A DNA stretch of 64,000 nucleotides from Paulinella micropora (Eukaryota > Cercozoa > Imbricatea > Euglyphida). Below, piece by piece: positions 20,788 through 31,836 of this stretch. The stretch is taken from the NCBI GenBank assembly GCA_009731375.1, contig BJOX01000351.1:461178-525177 (forward strand). Direction: 5' to 3'. How positions within the stretch are numbered: the first letter of the stretch is position 1; each line of letters starts with the position of its first letter. Under the pieces are notes generated by a model that was not told where the DNA came from, did no database searches, and saw nothing but the letters and a program-made list of their open reading frames with translations. The position numbers were made by a program, and so were the translations under genes.

Positions 20788-21682
20788 NNNNNNNNNNNNN
20801 NNNNNNNNNNNNNNNNNNNNNNNNNNNNNNNNNNNNNNNNNNNNNNNNNNNNNNNNNNNNNNNNNNNNNNNNNNNNNNNNNNNNNNNNNNNNNNNNNNNN
20901 NNNNNNNNNNNNNNNNNNNNNNNNNNNNNNNNNNNNNNNNNNNNNNNNNNNNNNNNNNNNNNNNNNNNNNNNNNNNNNNNNNNNNNNNNNNNNNNNNNNN
21001 NNNNNNNNNNNNNNNNNNNNNNNNNNNNNNNNNNNNNNNNNNNNNNNNNNNNNNNNNNNNNNNNNNNNNNNNNNNNNNNNNNNNNNNNNNNNNNNNNNNN
21101 NNNNNNNNNNNNNNNNNNNNNNNNNNNNNNNNNNNNNNNNNNNNNNNNNNNNNNNNNNNNNNNNNNNNNNNNNNNNNNNNNNNNNNNNNNNNNNNNNNNN
21201 NNNNNNNNNNNNNNNNNNNNNNNNNNNNNNNNNNNNNNNNNNNNNNNNNNNNNNNNNNNNNNNNNNNNNNNNNNNNNNNNNNNNNNNNNNNNNNNNNNNN
21301 NNNNNNNNNNNNNNNNNNNNNNNNNNNNNNNNNNNNNNNNNNNNNNNNNNNNNNNNNNNNNNNNNNNNNNNNNNNNNNNNNNNNNNNNNNNNNNNNNNNN
21401 NNNNNNNNNNNNNNNNNNNNNNNNNNNNNNNNNNNNNNNNNNNNNNNNNNNNNNNNNNNNNNNNNNNNNNNNNNNNNNNNNNNNNNNNNNNNNNNNNNNN
21501 NNNNNNNNNNNNNNNNNNNNNNNNNNNNNNNNNNNNNNNNNNNNNNNNNNNNNNNNNNNNNNNNNNNNNNNNNNNNNNNNNNNNNNNNNNNNNNNNNNNN
21601 NNNNNNNNNNNNNNNNNNNNNNNNNNNNNNNNNNNNNNNNNNNNNNNNNNNNNNNNNNNNNNNNNNNNNNNNNNNNNNNNNN
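20788..21682. other. Assembly gap (895 N)
   Basis: Run of N inside a probable LINE copy. Confidence 0.99.
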
Positions 21683-21828
21683 AAAAGGCCATGTGCATCC
21701 AGTCCTCCATTCCATAAGGAAAGTCTCCACACCAATCGGTGGAATAAAGGAAGTGACGGCATAGAACATTACTCTAGGAGCTTTATACCAATCAGCCCAT
21801 GGAAAGGACCGATGGCCTATGTACTCCC
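21683..21828 (-). mobile_element. Possible 5' end of a LINE-related copy
   Basis: About 146 bp between the gap and (AAT)n. It ends CCCATGGAAAGGACCG...CTCCCC before the microsatellite, loosely like the full LINE's 5' border (CCCATGGAGTGCC...CTCCAG). Weak similarity only. Confidence 0.3.
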
Positions 21829-22645
<817 letters not shown>

Positions 22646-23493
22646 GTATTTAAATTTTTTTTTGGTGTGTACATGTATTTAACTATGTGTTTAAGCACAT
22701 GTTTTTGAGTGCACATGTGTATATGTTTGTGCGTATATGTTCTTTAATTTGTGAGAAAAGGTTACCAAAGAAAAGTGAAGAGAAAGCAAATTACCACAAA
22801 GTACAGAGTGCAAATATTTCAGTTAAAAGCGAAGTTTGGTTGAACAGACACACTATGCCTAACCAATTTATTACTTACTTGATGTCATGATGTGTCCAGC
22901 AGATAATTGAAGCGATGGCAGTAACAAGGTCTATGGTGGAAATTTTGTGGGTTTTGAGTTGAAGTTCTCTGTTAAGCAAGAGCGACCACAACATGGCGCT
23001 GGCGGCTTTGGCAGCCTTTCGTGTAGGACAACACGACGTCCTTACCAAGTTCGTGGTCTGTTATCTTTTTTTTTTTTTTTTTTTTTACTTTTCGCTTGAA
23101 CCTCCTTTCTTTCACTTCTTGTTTGTGTTCATATCGATCATGGGTTATCTGCTCTGAATAGGCCAATTATGAAGGCAAATCGCTCGATTTTTCTTTTTTG
23201 TCAAGCCAGAATCTTGGAGCTTTTGGTGCTTCGGCAGTCGCCAAGGGACTGCAGGTCACACAGACTATACTTATACATGCATAAAGACATCACTACTTCA
23301 GTTCAGGACTACAACTATTATGAGACAACAGTCTAAAATATTAAATATTTATGAATGTTGGGTGTTTGGATACTGGAGATCTTACAGGTGAATCTCTGTG
23401 TATGTGTGTGTCTATCTCTCTCTCTCCTCTATCTCTCTCTCCTCTCAAAAAAAAAATTCCTCCCTCTCTCACTCTCCCCCCCCCCCCCCCCCC
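22646..23493. other. Spacer without a supported gene
   Basis: AT-rich, with a T19 run near 23,068. Ends in a (TC)n then poly-C tract that runs into a gap. Short ORFs show no family motif. Confidence 0.5.
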
Positions 23494-23692
23494 NNNNNNN
23501 NNNNNNNNNNNNNNNNNNNNNNNNNNNNNNNNNNNNNNNNNNNNNNNNNNNNNNNNNNNNNNNNNNNNNNNNNNNNNNNNNNNNNNNNNNNNNNNNNNNN
23601 NNNNNNNNNNNNNNNNNNNNNNNNNNNNNNNNNNNNNNNNNNNNNNNNNNNNNNNNNNNNNNNNNNNNNNNNNNNNNNNNNNNNNNNNNNNN
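23494..23692. other. Assembly gap (199 N) within poly-C
   Basis: Run of N with poly-C on both sides (about 17 C left, 12 C right). Probably a homopolymer or simple-repeat collapse. Confidence 0.99.
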
Positions 23693-23975
23693 CCCCCCCC
23701 CCCCTCTCTCTCTCTCTATTTGCTCTCTCTCTCTCTCTCTCTCTGTGTCACACACACATCATCCACCTACCCAAAATGTTAGCAACAAACATGCATATAC
23801 GTATACACGTGTACACATGTACATATTACACATTTACATGTGCTCATAGACACTTTTCATACACAGCATGCCAACTCACATATGCATCATTTTAATCCTA
23901 CCAGCTGTATATTGTATTTCTTTCTCTGTCTTCTCTTTCTCTCCTCCCCCTCCCTCTCTCTCTCTCTATCTCTCA

Positions 23976-24044
<69 letters not shown>

Positions 24045-24045
24045 G
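23693..24045. repeat. (C)n and (TC)n tracts flanking the LRR locus
   Basis: Poly-C, then TC-rich stretches at 23,705-23,745 and 23,950-24,044, with AT-rich DNA between. Confidence 0.9.
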
Positions 24046-24118
24046 GAAGCAGCGCCTTCAGCACCAATTTGTTCTGCCAATCGAGCTTGACAAAAGTGTT
24101 TTCAGTGTTGTCATATAA
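24046..24118 (-). pseudogene. Degenerate antisense LRR exon
   Basis: The minus strand reads TLKTL, then in shifted frames DWQNK and IGAEGAA, which are the LRR consensus pieces seen in the intact exons. It runs into (TC)n where the exon end should be. It fits the alternating-strand pattern of the locus but is broken by at least two indels. Confidence 0.55.
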
Positions 24119-24270
24119 GCATATGCTCTCTCTCTCTCTCGCTCGCTCTAATACACACACACACACACGTACATACTTTATTACATACACATACACACAC
24201 ACAATCACACAAACACACACGCACACACACACACACACACACTCGCTGTCTCTCACACACACATACACAC

Positions 24271-24298
24271 AAGTGCTACCGCGCGTGCGGTAGCACTT
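24271..24298. repeat. Intron hairpin H1 (AAGTGCTACCGC stem)
   Basis: Perfect 12-bp stem with a 4-nt loop, 31 bp ahead of plus exon 1. First of four related hairpins in the LRR locus. Confidence 0.9.
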
Positions 24299-24329
24299 TT
24301 GCAATTATGTTTTGTTTGTGTGAGTGCAG

Positions 24330-24697
24330 GTGAACAAGATGCTGCAAACTTTGTCGCTTGGTGACAATAACATTGGTGCTGATGGAGCTAAGGAAATCGC
24401 AGCAGCACTGAAGGTACCTGAAGAGCTAGGCCAATCGCCTTGGCGCCTTCAATCCCAATATCGTTTGCTTGCAAGTCAATGCTGCGAATACTACTGTTTA
24501 CCTACATGCAGTCAAAACATACCAGTGGAAAGTGCTACCCGCACGCGGTAGCACTTGTGTGTGCATGTGTGTGTGTGAGAGAGAGAGAGTGTGTGTGTGT
24601 GATTGTGTATGTATGTGTATGTATGTGTGTGTGTGTGTTCGAGCGAGCGAACGAGCGAGCGAGCGAGAGAGAGAGAGAGAGAGAGAGAGAGCATGAA

Positions 24698-24759
<62 letters not shown>

Positions 24760-26251
24760 GCTGCGATAAATTTATGATTGTGTAATTCTCAGGTGAACAA
24801 GTCTTTGAAAGAATTGAATCTCTGGAGCAACAAGATTGGTCCAGAGGGTGCAAAAGCGATCGCGGCAGCGCTTGAGGTACCTTTAGTGCTCCTCCAATAG
24901 CTTGCGCTCCCGCATCTCCGATTTCATTCCATGCCAGATTTATCTCACGCAGAGTCTTGTTAACCTACATGGTCATTAGCATGCGTTATCAATGCTACCG
25001 CGCTCACCCTAACCCTAACTTCAATTGAGCGTGTGGTAGCATTTCATAGCACATTTGTTTCGCTTGTACAGGTCAACAAAACATTGACAAACCTGGACCT
25101 CAAAGAGAACGAAATAGGCGACGCAGGTGCACAGGCAATTGGAGAAGCCTTGCGGGTACCTTAACTGCTGCAGCTATATGCGCCGCTCCTTCAGCGCCTA
25201 TCTTGTTATCCCACAAGCTAAGGGTCGTCAAAGTCTGATTCACCTACATATAGAGTTGTGTTTTTTGTTTTGCTACCGCGCGGGTAGCAATGTCCACTGT
25301 TTTACTCCATCTGAGCAAATGTTATAGCCACTCAATCCAAGCTCCAGCAGAGTTGCATTCGCCTATTACATACAGAAGAGTTCGCTTTACCAATGCTTCC
25401 GGGGCCCGGTTGCATGGCATCGCATGTGTGTTTCATGTGTGCAGGTCAATAGCACGTTGACTAGCCTGCACGTCGGCGTGTACTACAACGCAAAAGGTAA
25501 GATCGAAACGTTACTGCGCAGAAACAAGGAATGGGCAAGGCTCCATGAGCATGCTCGGAGTGTCATGCCGAAAATCTATGAAGCCTTGCAGCAGTTCACT
25601 CCCGAGATACGCACCTGCATAGCTTACTACAGTGGGCCTGACTGCTCAGTTGCGATTGCAGAGGAACTTGCGACTCTTCCTCTTCTCTCTCCCTACTCCT
25701 GCTCCTGCTCCTCCTGCTCCCCTCCTGCTTCTTCTTCTTCTTCTTCTTCTCCTTCTTCTTCTTCTTCTTCTTCTTCTTCTTCTTCTTCTTCTTCTTCTTC
25801 TTCTTCTTCTTCTTCTTCGCGATTATTCTTGTCTTCTAGATCTTCTTCTTCTTCTTCTTCTTCTTCTTCTTCTTCTTCTTCTTCTTCTTCTTCTTCTTCT
25901 TCTTCTTCTTCTTCTTCTTCGTCGTCGTCGTCGTCGTCTTCGTCTTTTTCTTCGTCTTCTTCTTCGTCTTCTTCTTCTTCTTCTTCTTCTTCTTCTTCTT
26001 CTTCTTCTTCTTCTTCTTCTTCTTCTTCTTCTCCTTCGCGATTGTTCTTGTCTTCTTCTTCTTCTTCTTCTTCTTCTTCTTCTTCTTCTTCTTCTTCTTC
26101 TTCTTCTTCTTCTTCTTCTTCTTCTTCTTCTTCTTCTTCTTCTTCTATGCCGACCCTCCTTTACAGGTGGGACGACGAATTCGACACCCCATTGGACATC
26201 AACGAGCGTTATGAACCCCCACAGAAACAGCGTAGGGGTGTAGTGGGGTGA
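24330..26251 (+). CDS. LRR (ribonuclease-inhibitor type) gene, plus-strand exons
   Basis: Three exons of exactly 84 bp (24330-24413, 24793-24876, 25072-25155) each encode one 28-residue repeat: V-N-x-x-L-x-x-L-x-L-x-x-N-x-I-G-x-x-G-A-x-x-I-x-x-A-L-x. All are phase 0, preceded by AG and followed by GTACC. A fourth exon from 25445 ([19 protein letters not shown]) continues into a C-terminal region, [20 protein letters not shown] and so on, to at least about 25,670. Beyond, (TTC)n either codes poly-Ser or acts as the polypyrimidine tract of an intron ending TTTACAG at 26166, with a last exon reading [20 protein letters not shown] to the stop at 26251. Upstream exons are not found. RI-type LRRs bind protein ligands in the cytosol. 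The introns contain LRR exons of the opposite strand. Confidence 0.8.
24418..25362 (-). CDS. Antisense LRR gene: minus-strand exons inside the introns of the plus-strand gene
   Basis: The minus strand holds three intact 84-bp phase-0 LRR exons: 25160-25243 ([19 protein letters not shown]...), 24881-24964 ([19 protein letters not shown]...) and 24418-24501 ([19 protein letters not shown]...). Each is preceded on its own strand by TGTAG and followed by GTACC, good splice signals. A fourth partial repeat starts at 25362 ([19 protein letters not shown]) and decays toward 25291. Each minus exon abuts a plus exon tail to tail; the palindrome GGTACC serves both 5' splice sites. No promoter or terminal exons were identified. 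Whether this strand is transcribed is unknown, but open frames and splice sites in three of three exons argue against chance. Confidence 0.7.
24530..24556. repeat. Intron hairpin H2 (AAGTGCTACC stem)
   Basis: 10-bp perfect stem, 7-nt GC-rich loop, 28 bp beyond the 3' splice site of the 24418-24501 antisense exon. Confidence 0.9.
24991..25043. repeat. Intron hairpin H3 with telomere-like loop
   Basis: AATGCTACC-GC-GCTCA pairs with TGAGC-GTGT-GGTAGCATT. The loop contains CCCTAACCCTAA, two units of the TTAGGG-type telomere repeat. Confidence 0.85.
25270..25290. repeat. Intron hairpin H4 (TTGCTACC stem)
   Basis: 8-bp perfect stem with a 5-nt GCGCG loop, between antisense exon 25160-25243 and the partial antisense exon at 25291-25362. 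Confidence 0.9.
25731..26146. repeat. (TTC)n microsatellite, in frame as poly-Ser
   Basis: About 400 bp of TTC with three short interruptions including two TTCGCGATT(A/G)TTCTTGTCTTC-like inserts. Open in all three plus frames. Confidence 0.95.
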
Positions 26252-26265
26252 AAGGGGAGGGAAGC

Positions 26266-26266
26266 C

Positions 26267-26316
<50 letters not shown>
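26266..26316. repeat. (GA)n microsatellite at the 5' border of the Copia remnant
   Basis: GA dinucleotides, with an A+G-rich run continuing to about 26,350. Confidence 0.95.
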
Positions 26317-26318
<2 letters not shown>

Positions 26319-26340
26319 CGTAGACAGGTAGAGGGCAAAA

Positions 26341-27113
26341 CAGGGGAGGTAACGTTATACGCGTCTTATCCCTGCAAGCCAGGTTCAATTAGAAAGGTAG
26401 ATATAGAATTATTCCACTATGCTTGTGGACACTATAGCATTAAGAAGATGGGAGCTTTGGCAAATGCATTAGACATAAAGCTAGTAGGAGATGAGAAAAA
26501 GGTAGAGCTCTGCGAATCCTGTATGATAGGTAAGGCGAAGCAGTTGCCTAGATTTAAGGTTAATAGGATAGAGAGAGCTAGTAAGCCAGGTTTAGTACTA
26601 CACATAGACACCGGAACGTGGTCGGTACGTTCAATACACGGGAAGAGACACAAATTTTCGGTTACGGACGATTACTCGTTGTTTATTAAATACTATTATC
26701 TTTCGCATAAGAATGAATTTATTGACTGCATTAGGCAGGCAGTAGCGTTTTAAGAGAGACAGACAGGAAATACAGTAAGAGAGATAAGATGTGATTAAGA
26801 ATGTGATGTCCCTAAAGAGGTGATAGAGTGGTGGAAGCCTAGACAGTTTATTTGGAAGACGTCGGCCACGGGGGACAAAGATGGTAACCCCATGGCCGAG
26901 AAAGCCAATGACATCACGGCTGGGGCCGCGAGAGCTATGCGTTACCACGCCCACCTGCCCATTTCTTTCTGGGCAGAGATGGAGCACTCGGCCACCACAA
27001 TACATAACATCTTGCCTGCCACCCAAGGCCCGTCAAGAAAGGGGTTGTCCCCCTATGAACAGTTGTTAGGAAGGAAACCGTTCTTGAATCACCTTAGACC
27101 AATAGGTTGCATT
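26341..27113 (+). pseudogene. Copia integrase region
   Basis: The frame from about 26,350 gives a GAG-pre-integrase zinc motif, FHYACGHYSIKKMG then CESCMIGKAKQLP (H-C-H ... C-x2-C). The integrase core follows with first Asp in LHIDTGTW and second Asp in VTDDYSLF, then a frame break and stop near 26,755. It resumes at about 26,820 with GNPMAEKANDITAGAARAM (third acidic, Glu), FWAEMEHSATTIHN and SPYEQLLGRKPF, stopping at TAG 27113-27115. All three catalytic residues are still visible, but the frame is broken at least twice. Confidence 0.8.
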
Positions 27114-27180
27114 TAGGTGATGTACACAGGCAAAGGTAGGAAAGGACAGTTTAGAGGAAAGAAAGTTATGCTAGTAGGGT

Positions 27181-29770
27181 ATGACTTATTTAGAGCTATA
27201 TGGAGTGTGGGACGGTAGAAAATTAATAGCAGGAGTTAGGAACGTGCGGTTTAACCGGTACGTAGTAGGGAAGGAAGCACATCCAGACAGAACAGTAGAG
27301 TGGGATGAGGATGTAGCTGAGGGGGAGCGTGAGAGTAAGGATGTCGATGTTGAACAAACACACTCCACACCCACCACCACCACCACAGTCACTACCACCC
27401 ACAAGAGGACACGACACAGATTCATGACGATGACGACACATATGACCATGTCGATGATGTTAGTCAGTCAGATAGTCAACAAGAACAGGGTGAGTATGGA
27501 GGGGACTCAGGGGGAGTCAGCTTCGATCACAAACACACATCAACACAGGATAGCTTTCCTACACAGGACATCGACCCCATCCCACAGACACAACCCCACA
27601 GACAACCAACACAGAACTAGGACGTGCACACGCACTCACAGATGCATCTGACCCTCAAGCACAACACGAGAGAAGAGCATATGAAGAGAGAGCAACCTAG
27701 TAAGGGAAGAACATGGGAGCAAAGTGACAAGATCACAGAAGCAAACATAGTTCAGGAAGGAAAAAGAGTAAGACGACAAGCACACCAACCACCATCACGA
27801 CCGCATAGTGAACTAAAACGAAAACAAAAAGTAGTTGAGGTTCAGGAACTAGAAGGAGTGGGAGTGAAAGTCCTTGCGAGAGAGTGGGGAGATGAGTGGA
27901 CAGAGAAGACATACGGGGAGGGCTGGGACAGTAAAGTGCGCACAGGCATAGTGAAGCAAAAGTGTACCCCCAAAGAGAGGTTAAAAGTAAGAAAACAACC
28001 TAAGCCATCTCACTTTGTTCAGTTTGAGGACAGACTAGAAAAGATGCTAGATTCTGAGATCAACAAGTACAAGGTAAGTGAGGGAGAGTCCGTATTGCCT
28101 GCCGAAGAGTTGGAGAGTGCTATGTTATGTTATGACAGATGCATGAATGAGCCGAATGAGCTTTTGCTTCATCTAAACATTCGTTTGCCAAAAGAGATAG
28201 CACAGCAGGGATTGACAGCGAAAGAGTTGTTAGAGTGCATGAAGAAGGAAATACAGTCCCTTAAGGACTTCAAGACATACACATGGGTTAACTATAGCGA
28301 AGCCAGGAAGGCTGGTGTTAGCAAGATAGTTAGGCTCACATGGGTTCACAGAGTAAAGATAGACGAGAACGGAAGGAAGTTTGTTAAGTCTAGATTAGCT
28401 TTGAGAGGAGACATGTTAGAGCCAGGAGTTAGCTTCAACCCTGACCAGTTGTTTGTTCCTTGTGCCTCACACCGCTCACTGCTCATGCTTGCTAAACTAA
28501 CTGCTTGGCATGGTAATAAGCTTTACGGAATTGATTTCAAAAATGCTTTTTTAAATGCTCGCATGCAAGACCCGGTATTTGCCTACCCACCTGATGCAAT
28601 GGATAGAGAGGGCAAAGAGGGGATGATATTGCGTGTTGATGGTGCTTTGTATGGTGCGCCGCAGGCAGGTAGGAGATGGTATGACATACTAGCCCCTAAG
28701 TTAGTAAAGCTAGGATTTAGGCTGTTAGACTCCGACTTAATATTATGCATGTTCGTAGAGAAAGACAAGCCTATAAAGGAAGCTATAATGGGAGTATTTC
28801 ACGTGGATGATTTGATATTTTCCGCACCTAGCAAAGAAGCTTATGAAAAAATCGCGTCTGCCTTAGAACAGTATTACCCACTAAAAAGGCTAGGAGTCGC
28901 AAAAGAGTTCAAAGGTATTGAGATAGTGCATGAGAAAGACAGAATTGTCTTGCACCAGCGAAAGTACCAGTTGCAAATTTTACGTGAGACAGGATAACAA
29001 AAGTCTCGTCCGGTCAGTGCCCGGCGGTACACCAAACACCGGAAGCAATGTCAGAGGATGCCGCTTTGCGTAAAATGTCTATTCCGAGTATAGTAGGCAG
29101 TTTGCTTTATTTAGCCAAGATGACAAGCCTGATATTTAATAAGCACTTAATGCTGCAAGCGTCATGCAAACCATAGATAAAGGAGTAACCTATGCTATGT
29201 TAGGCAGAATTTTACGCTATTTAATCAAGTCTTTTCGCGGTTTAGCTTTTCACGGGCCAAAATCCGTTCAACAGGGTATGACCTACCCGAAAGTCACATT
29301 GTGGCCCGATGCCGCACATAAAGAGTGTCTGAAAACGGGTAAGTCTCGCACGCGTTATATATTCTTGTGGGGAGGTAGGATGGCTTTCAAAAAGACAAAG
29401 TAGGATAGCACTTAGTTCAAATGACGCGGAAATTTACGCTGCTGCAGAATGTATCAGAGAGGGATTAGCAGTAGGTCATGTCAGACAGGAACTCGGAATT
29501 CCACAAAAAGGTGCAGTTGAAATTTTCGAGGACAACTCGCAAACAATTCTCGCGGGTGAGAGGGGATTATCCGGCCCCCGCATTAAACATTTGCCTCTCG
29601 AATTACACTTCATTCACAACTTTAAGTTACAGAGAGATGGAGAGATTAAATTTATAAAGGTAGGAACTAAAAAGCAGATAGGTGATTTACTTACTAAACC
29701 GTTACCGCGTGAGCAGTTTTATTATTTGCTCAACAAATTTACGGTTGACATTCCGGGTACCCCGGAATGA
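27181..29770 (+). pseudogene. Copia reverse transcriptase and RNase H region
   Basis: After a variable Thr-rich linker (27,181-27,650), a 457-codon open stretch (27624-28997) holds the RVT_2 domain: LTWVHRVKIDENGRKFVKSR, GIDFKNAFLNARM, LYGAPQAGRRWYD and a VFHVDDLIF active-site box, where Copia elements usually have YVDD. After a frame break come GSLLYLAKMTS, then RNase H pieces: TLWPDAAHKECLKTGKSRT, then, after a stop at 29401, NDAEIYAAAECIREG, EDNSQTIL and LLTKPLPREQF. The last stop is at 29768-29770. At least four frame changes. The RT block alone is open. Confidence 0.85.
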
Positions 29771-30166
29771 TTATGGGTGTTTCACCGATGTTTTATGTTT
29801 TGTTTCTCCTTGTTGTGCGAGTGATATTTCTATAGGTGTAGAGCTGGACGCGCGCGTGGCAATCGGATAGTAGGATCGAGGCCGTTGGTGGCGGGCCCAG
29901 GGTGGCTTGCCAGGACTCGGGTGGCGGGTGGCAACCCCCACCAGACATTTTCGGCGGCCGGTGGCCGAGGAGAGTGGACAACTTAATTTCTACGCATACA
30001 GCTCGCTTTTCTTTCTTTTCACTTGTTTCCTCGCACCTCTACTGTATTTATATATATAATTTTTCTGGACTTTTGATACCCCTTACGGGAAGCGCTCGCA
30101 AATTTTTCATTTGCTTAAGAACAATAAGACTGTTATAAAGGATAGTTATAGCATTGACAAATAACT
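29771..30166 (+). other. 3' untranslated part of the Copia element with a shared motif
   Basis: GATACCC.TTACGGGAAGCGCT at 30075-30095 recurs at 60197-60218 ahead of the 3' LTR of the gag-only element. GC-rich CCGG/GGCGGG sequence lies at about 29,880-29,975. A packaging or 3'-processing role is inference. Confidence 0.6.
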
Positions 30167-30180
30167 AAGGGGGAGCGTTA
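30167..30180 (+). promoter_or_regulatory. Polypurine tract / 3' LTR border
   Basis: AAGGGGGAGCGTTA. The same GGGGG..GCGTTA arrangement occurs at 60395-60407. This is the usual plus-strand primer site just before the 3' LTR. Confidence 0.6.
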
Positions 30181-30580
30181 GTCATAGCTATTTCAATTTC
30201 ACTCACCGTTACTTGGATAGTTGATTTGTCAATAGGACCGGACAGTCAATAATTCCAATGTTAACTGAAAGGATTTAATACATCACTTACCAGTCATAAT
30301 TATAATTACGTAACTTAGTCAGAGTCAGTACGCATCAGACCAGCATCTAAGTTAGTCAGTTTTGTGACGTGGCTGTCTTTGTCGCCGCGGATCAGTTCTT
30401 CTACTTATACGAGTTATTAAAGTGCGTTTCCATATTGCTTGAAGACTCTTGCTAGGTAGCCCGGATTGATCCTGAAAGGGATCGGTAAAGGTTCCATAAT
30501 GGGGAGCTACCCAAAGTTTTCAAGTCTATTACCGTGATTATGATTACTTTCACAAATACTAGTAGAAGGATGAAAAAACT

Positions 30581-31280
30581 TGAAGCAGACAGACTCGTAT
30601 ACTTTAATTTTATTGAAAAGATAAAAGATTAGGGTAGATTTTGATTATTTCAATTTCTTTTGTTGAAAATTTTTTGAATTTTCAAATTTTCTAAACGTTA
30701 AAAGGTCAGTTACCTGGTTTAGTCTACAGTCTATCTTCGGTCGAAGCCCCACTTTCCCGACTCGTTATCGCTTGTTTTCTTTCCATAAAATCATATTTAT
30801 ATATATTTTAAATTGATAAACTATAATGATTTTATTATATTTCATTTAAAAATTCAACTTGAATTTGAATATTTAGTAACTGTTAACTATTGTTTACGGA
30901 AGGAGTATATTTGCCACTTTCAAGTTGCAAGTGTAGTTGAACACAAATATTAATACTTGCAGTTTTTTATGCAAGTATTTTTTTTTTTTTACTTTTATAA
31001 AGTATAATGATTTTATTATATTTTATTTTCAAAAAGTTGAAATTCAAAATTTAAATGTTAGGTAACGGTTACTTGTTTTTACATTATTATTATTAATAAA
31101 ACAGTGATGAGGCGATGTCATTTTAAAATCATGTAGTTGTGTCCTGCCAAACCTAATTGCCAAACTGACCTCTGCACCGGTTCTGAATCCATCTTAATTT
31201 ATGGAAATCGATTATTAATAACATACTAATAACTTAAAAGTTATTAATAGTTTATATATTTTTTTCTGACAGAGCAGGTC
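30581..31280. other. AT-rich spacer with a diverged direct repeat
   Basis: TATAATGATTTTATTATATTT followed by similar AT-rich sequence occurs at about 30,821-30,905 and again at 31,003-31,080. No gene. Confidence 0.6.
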
Positions 31281-31289
31281 GTGATGGTC

Positions 31290-31350
<61 letters not shown>

Positions 31351-31575
31351 GACGTATGCATGCATGCATGTATGTATGTATGTATGTATTTATGTATTTA
31401 TGTATGTATGAATGCATGTATGTATGTATGTACGTACGTATGTATGTATGTATGTATGTACGTACACGTACGTACGTATGTACGTATGTATGTATGTATG
31501 TATGTATGTATGTATGTACGTACGCAGGTATGTATGTATGTATGTATGTATGTATGTATGTATGTATGTATGTAT

Positions 31576-31639
<64 letters not shown>

Positions 31640-31667
31640 GACGTATGCATGAATGTATGTATGTATG

Positions 31668-31699
<32 letters not shown>

Positions 31700-31772
31700 A
31701 CATGTATGTATGTATGTATGTATGTATCATTGTATATGTGTATGTATGTATGTATGTATGTATGCATGCGTG

Positions 31773-31803
<31 letters not shown>

Positions 31804-31836
31804 TGCATGTAATGTATGTATGTATGTGTATGAGTA
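31281..31836. repeat. Duplicated compound microsatellite (GTA)n-(TATG)n
   Basis: (GTA)n, then GGACGTATGCATG, then (TATG)n, occurs twice with a period near 285 bp (starts about 31,290 and 31,577). Confidence 0.95.

Larger units (their letters stand above)
26317..30580 (+). mobile_element. Ty1/Copia-type LTR retrotransposon, 5'-truncated and decayed
   Basis: Pol remnants are in Copia order (GAG-pre-integrase, integrase, reverse transcriptase, RNase H). They are followed by about 400 bp of untranslated DNA, a polypurine tract AAGGGGGA at 30167 and a probable 3' LTR from about 30,175. Gag, protease and the 5' LTR are missing; the left edge is a GA microsatellite. The end of the 3' LTR is not defined. 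Confidence 0.85.

Noticed and set aside
25001-25020. Internal telomere or chromosome end
   Set aside because: Only two CCCTAA units, inside an intron hairpin loop.
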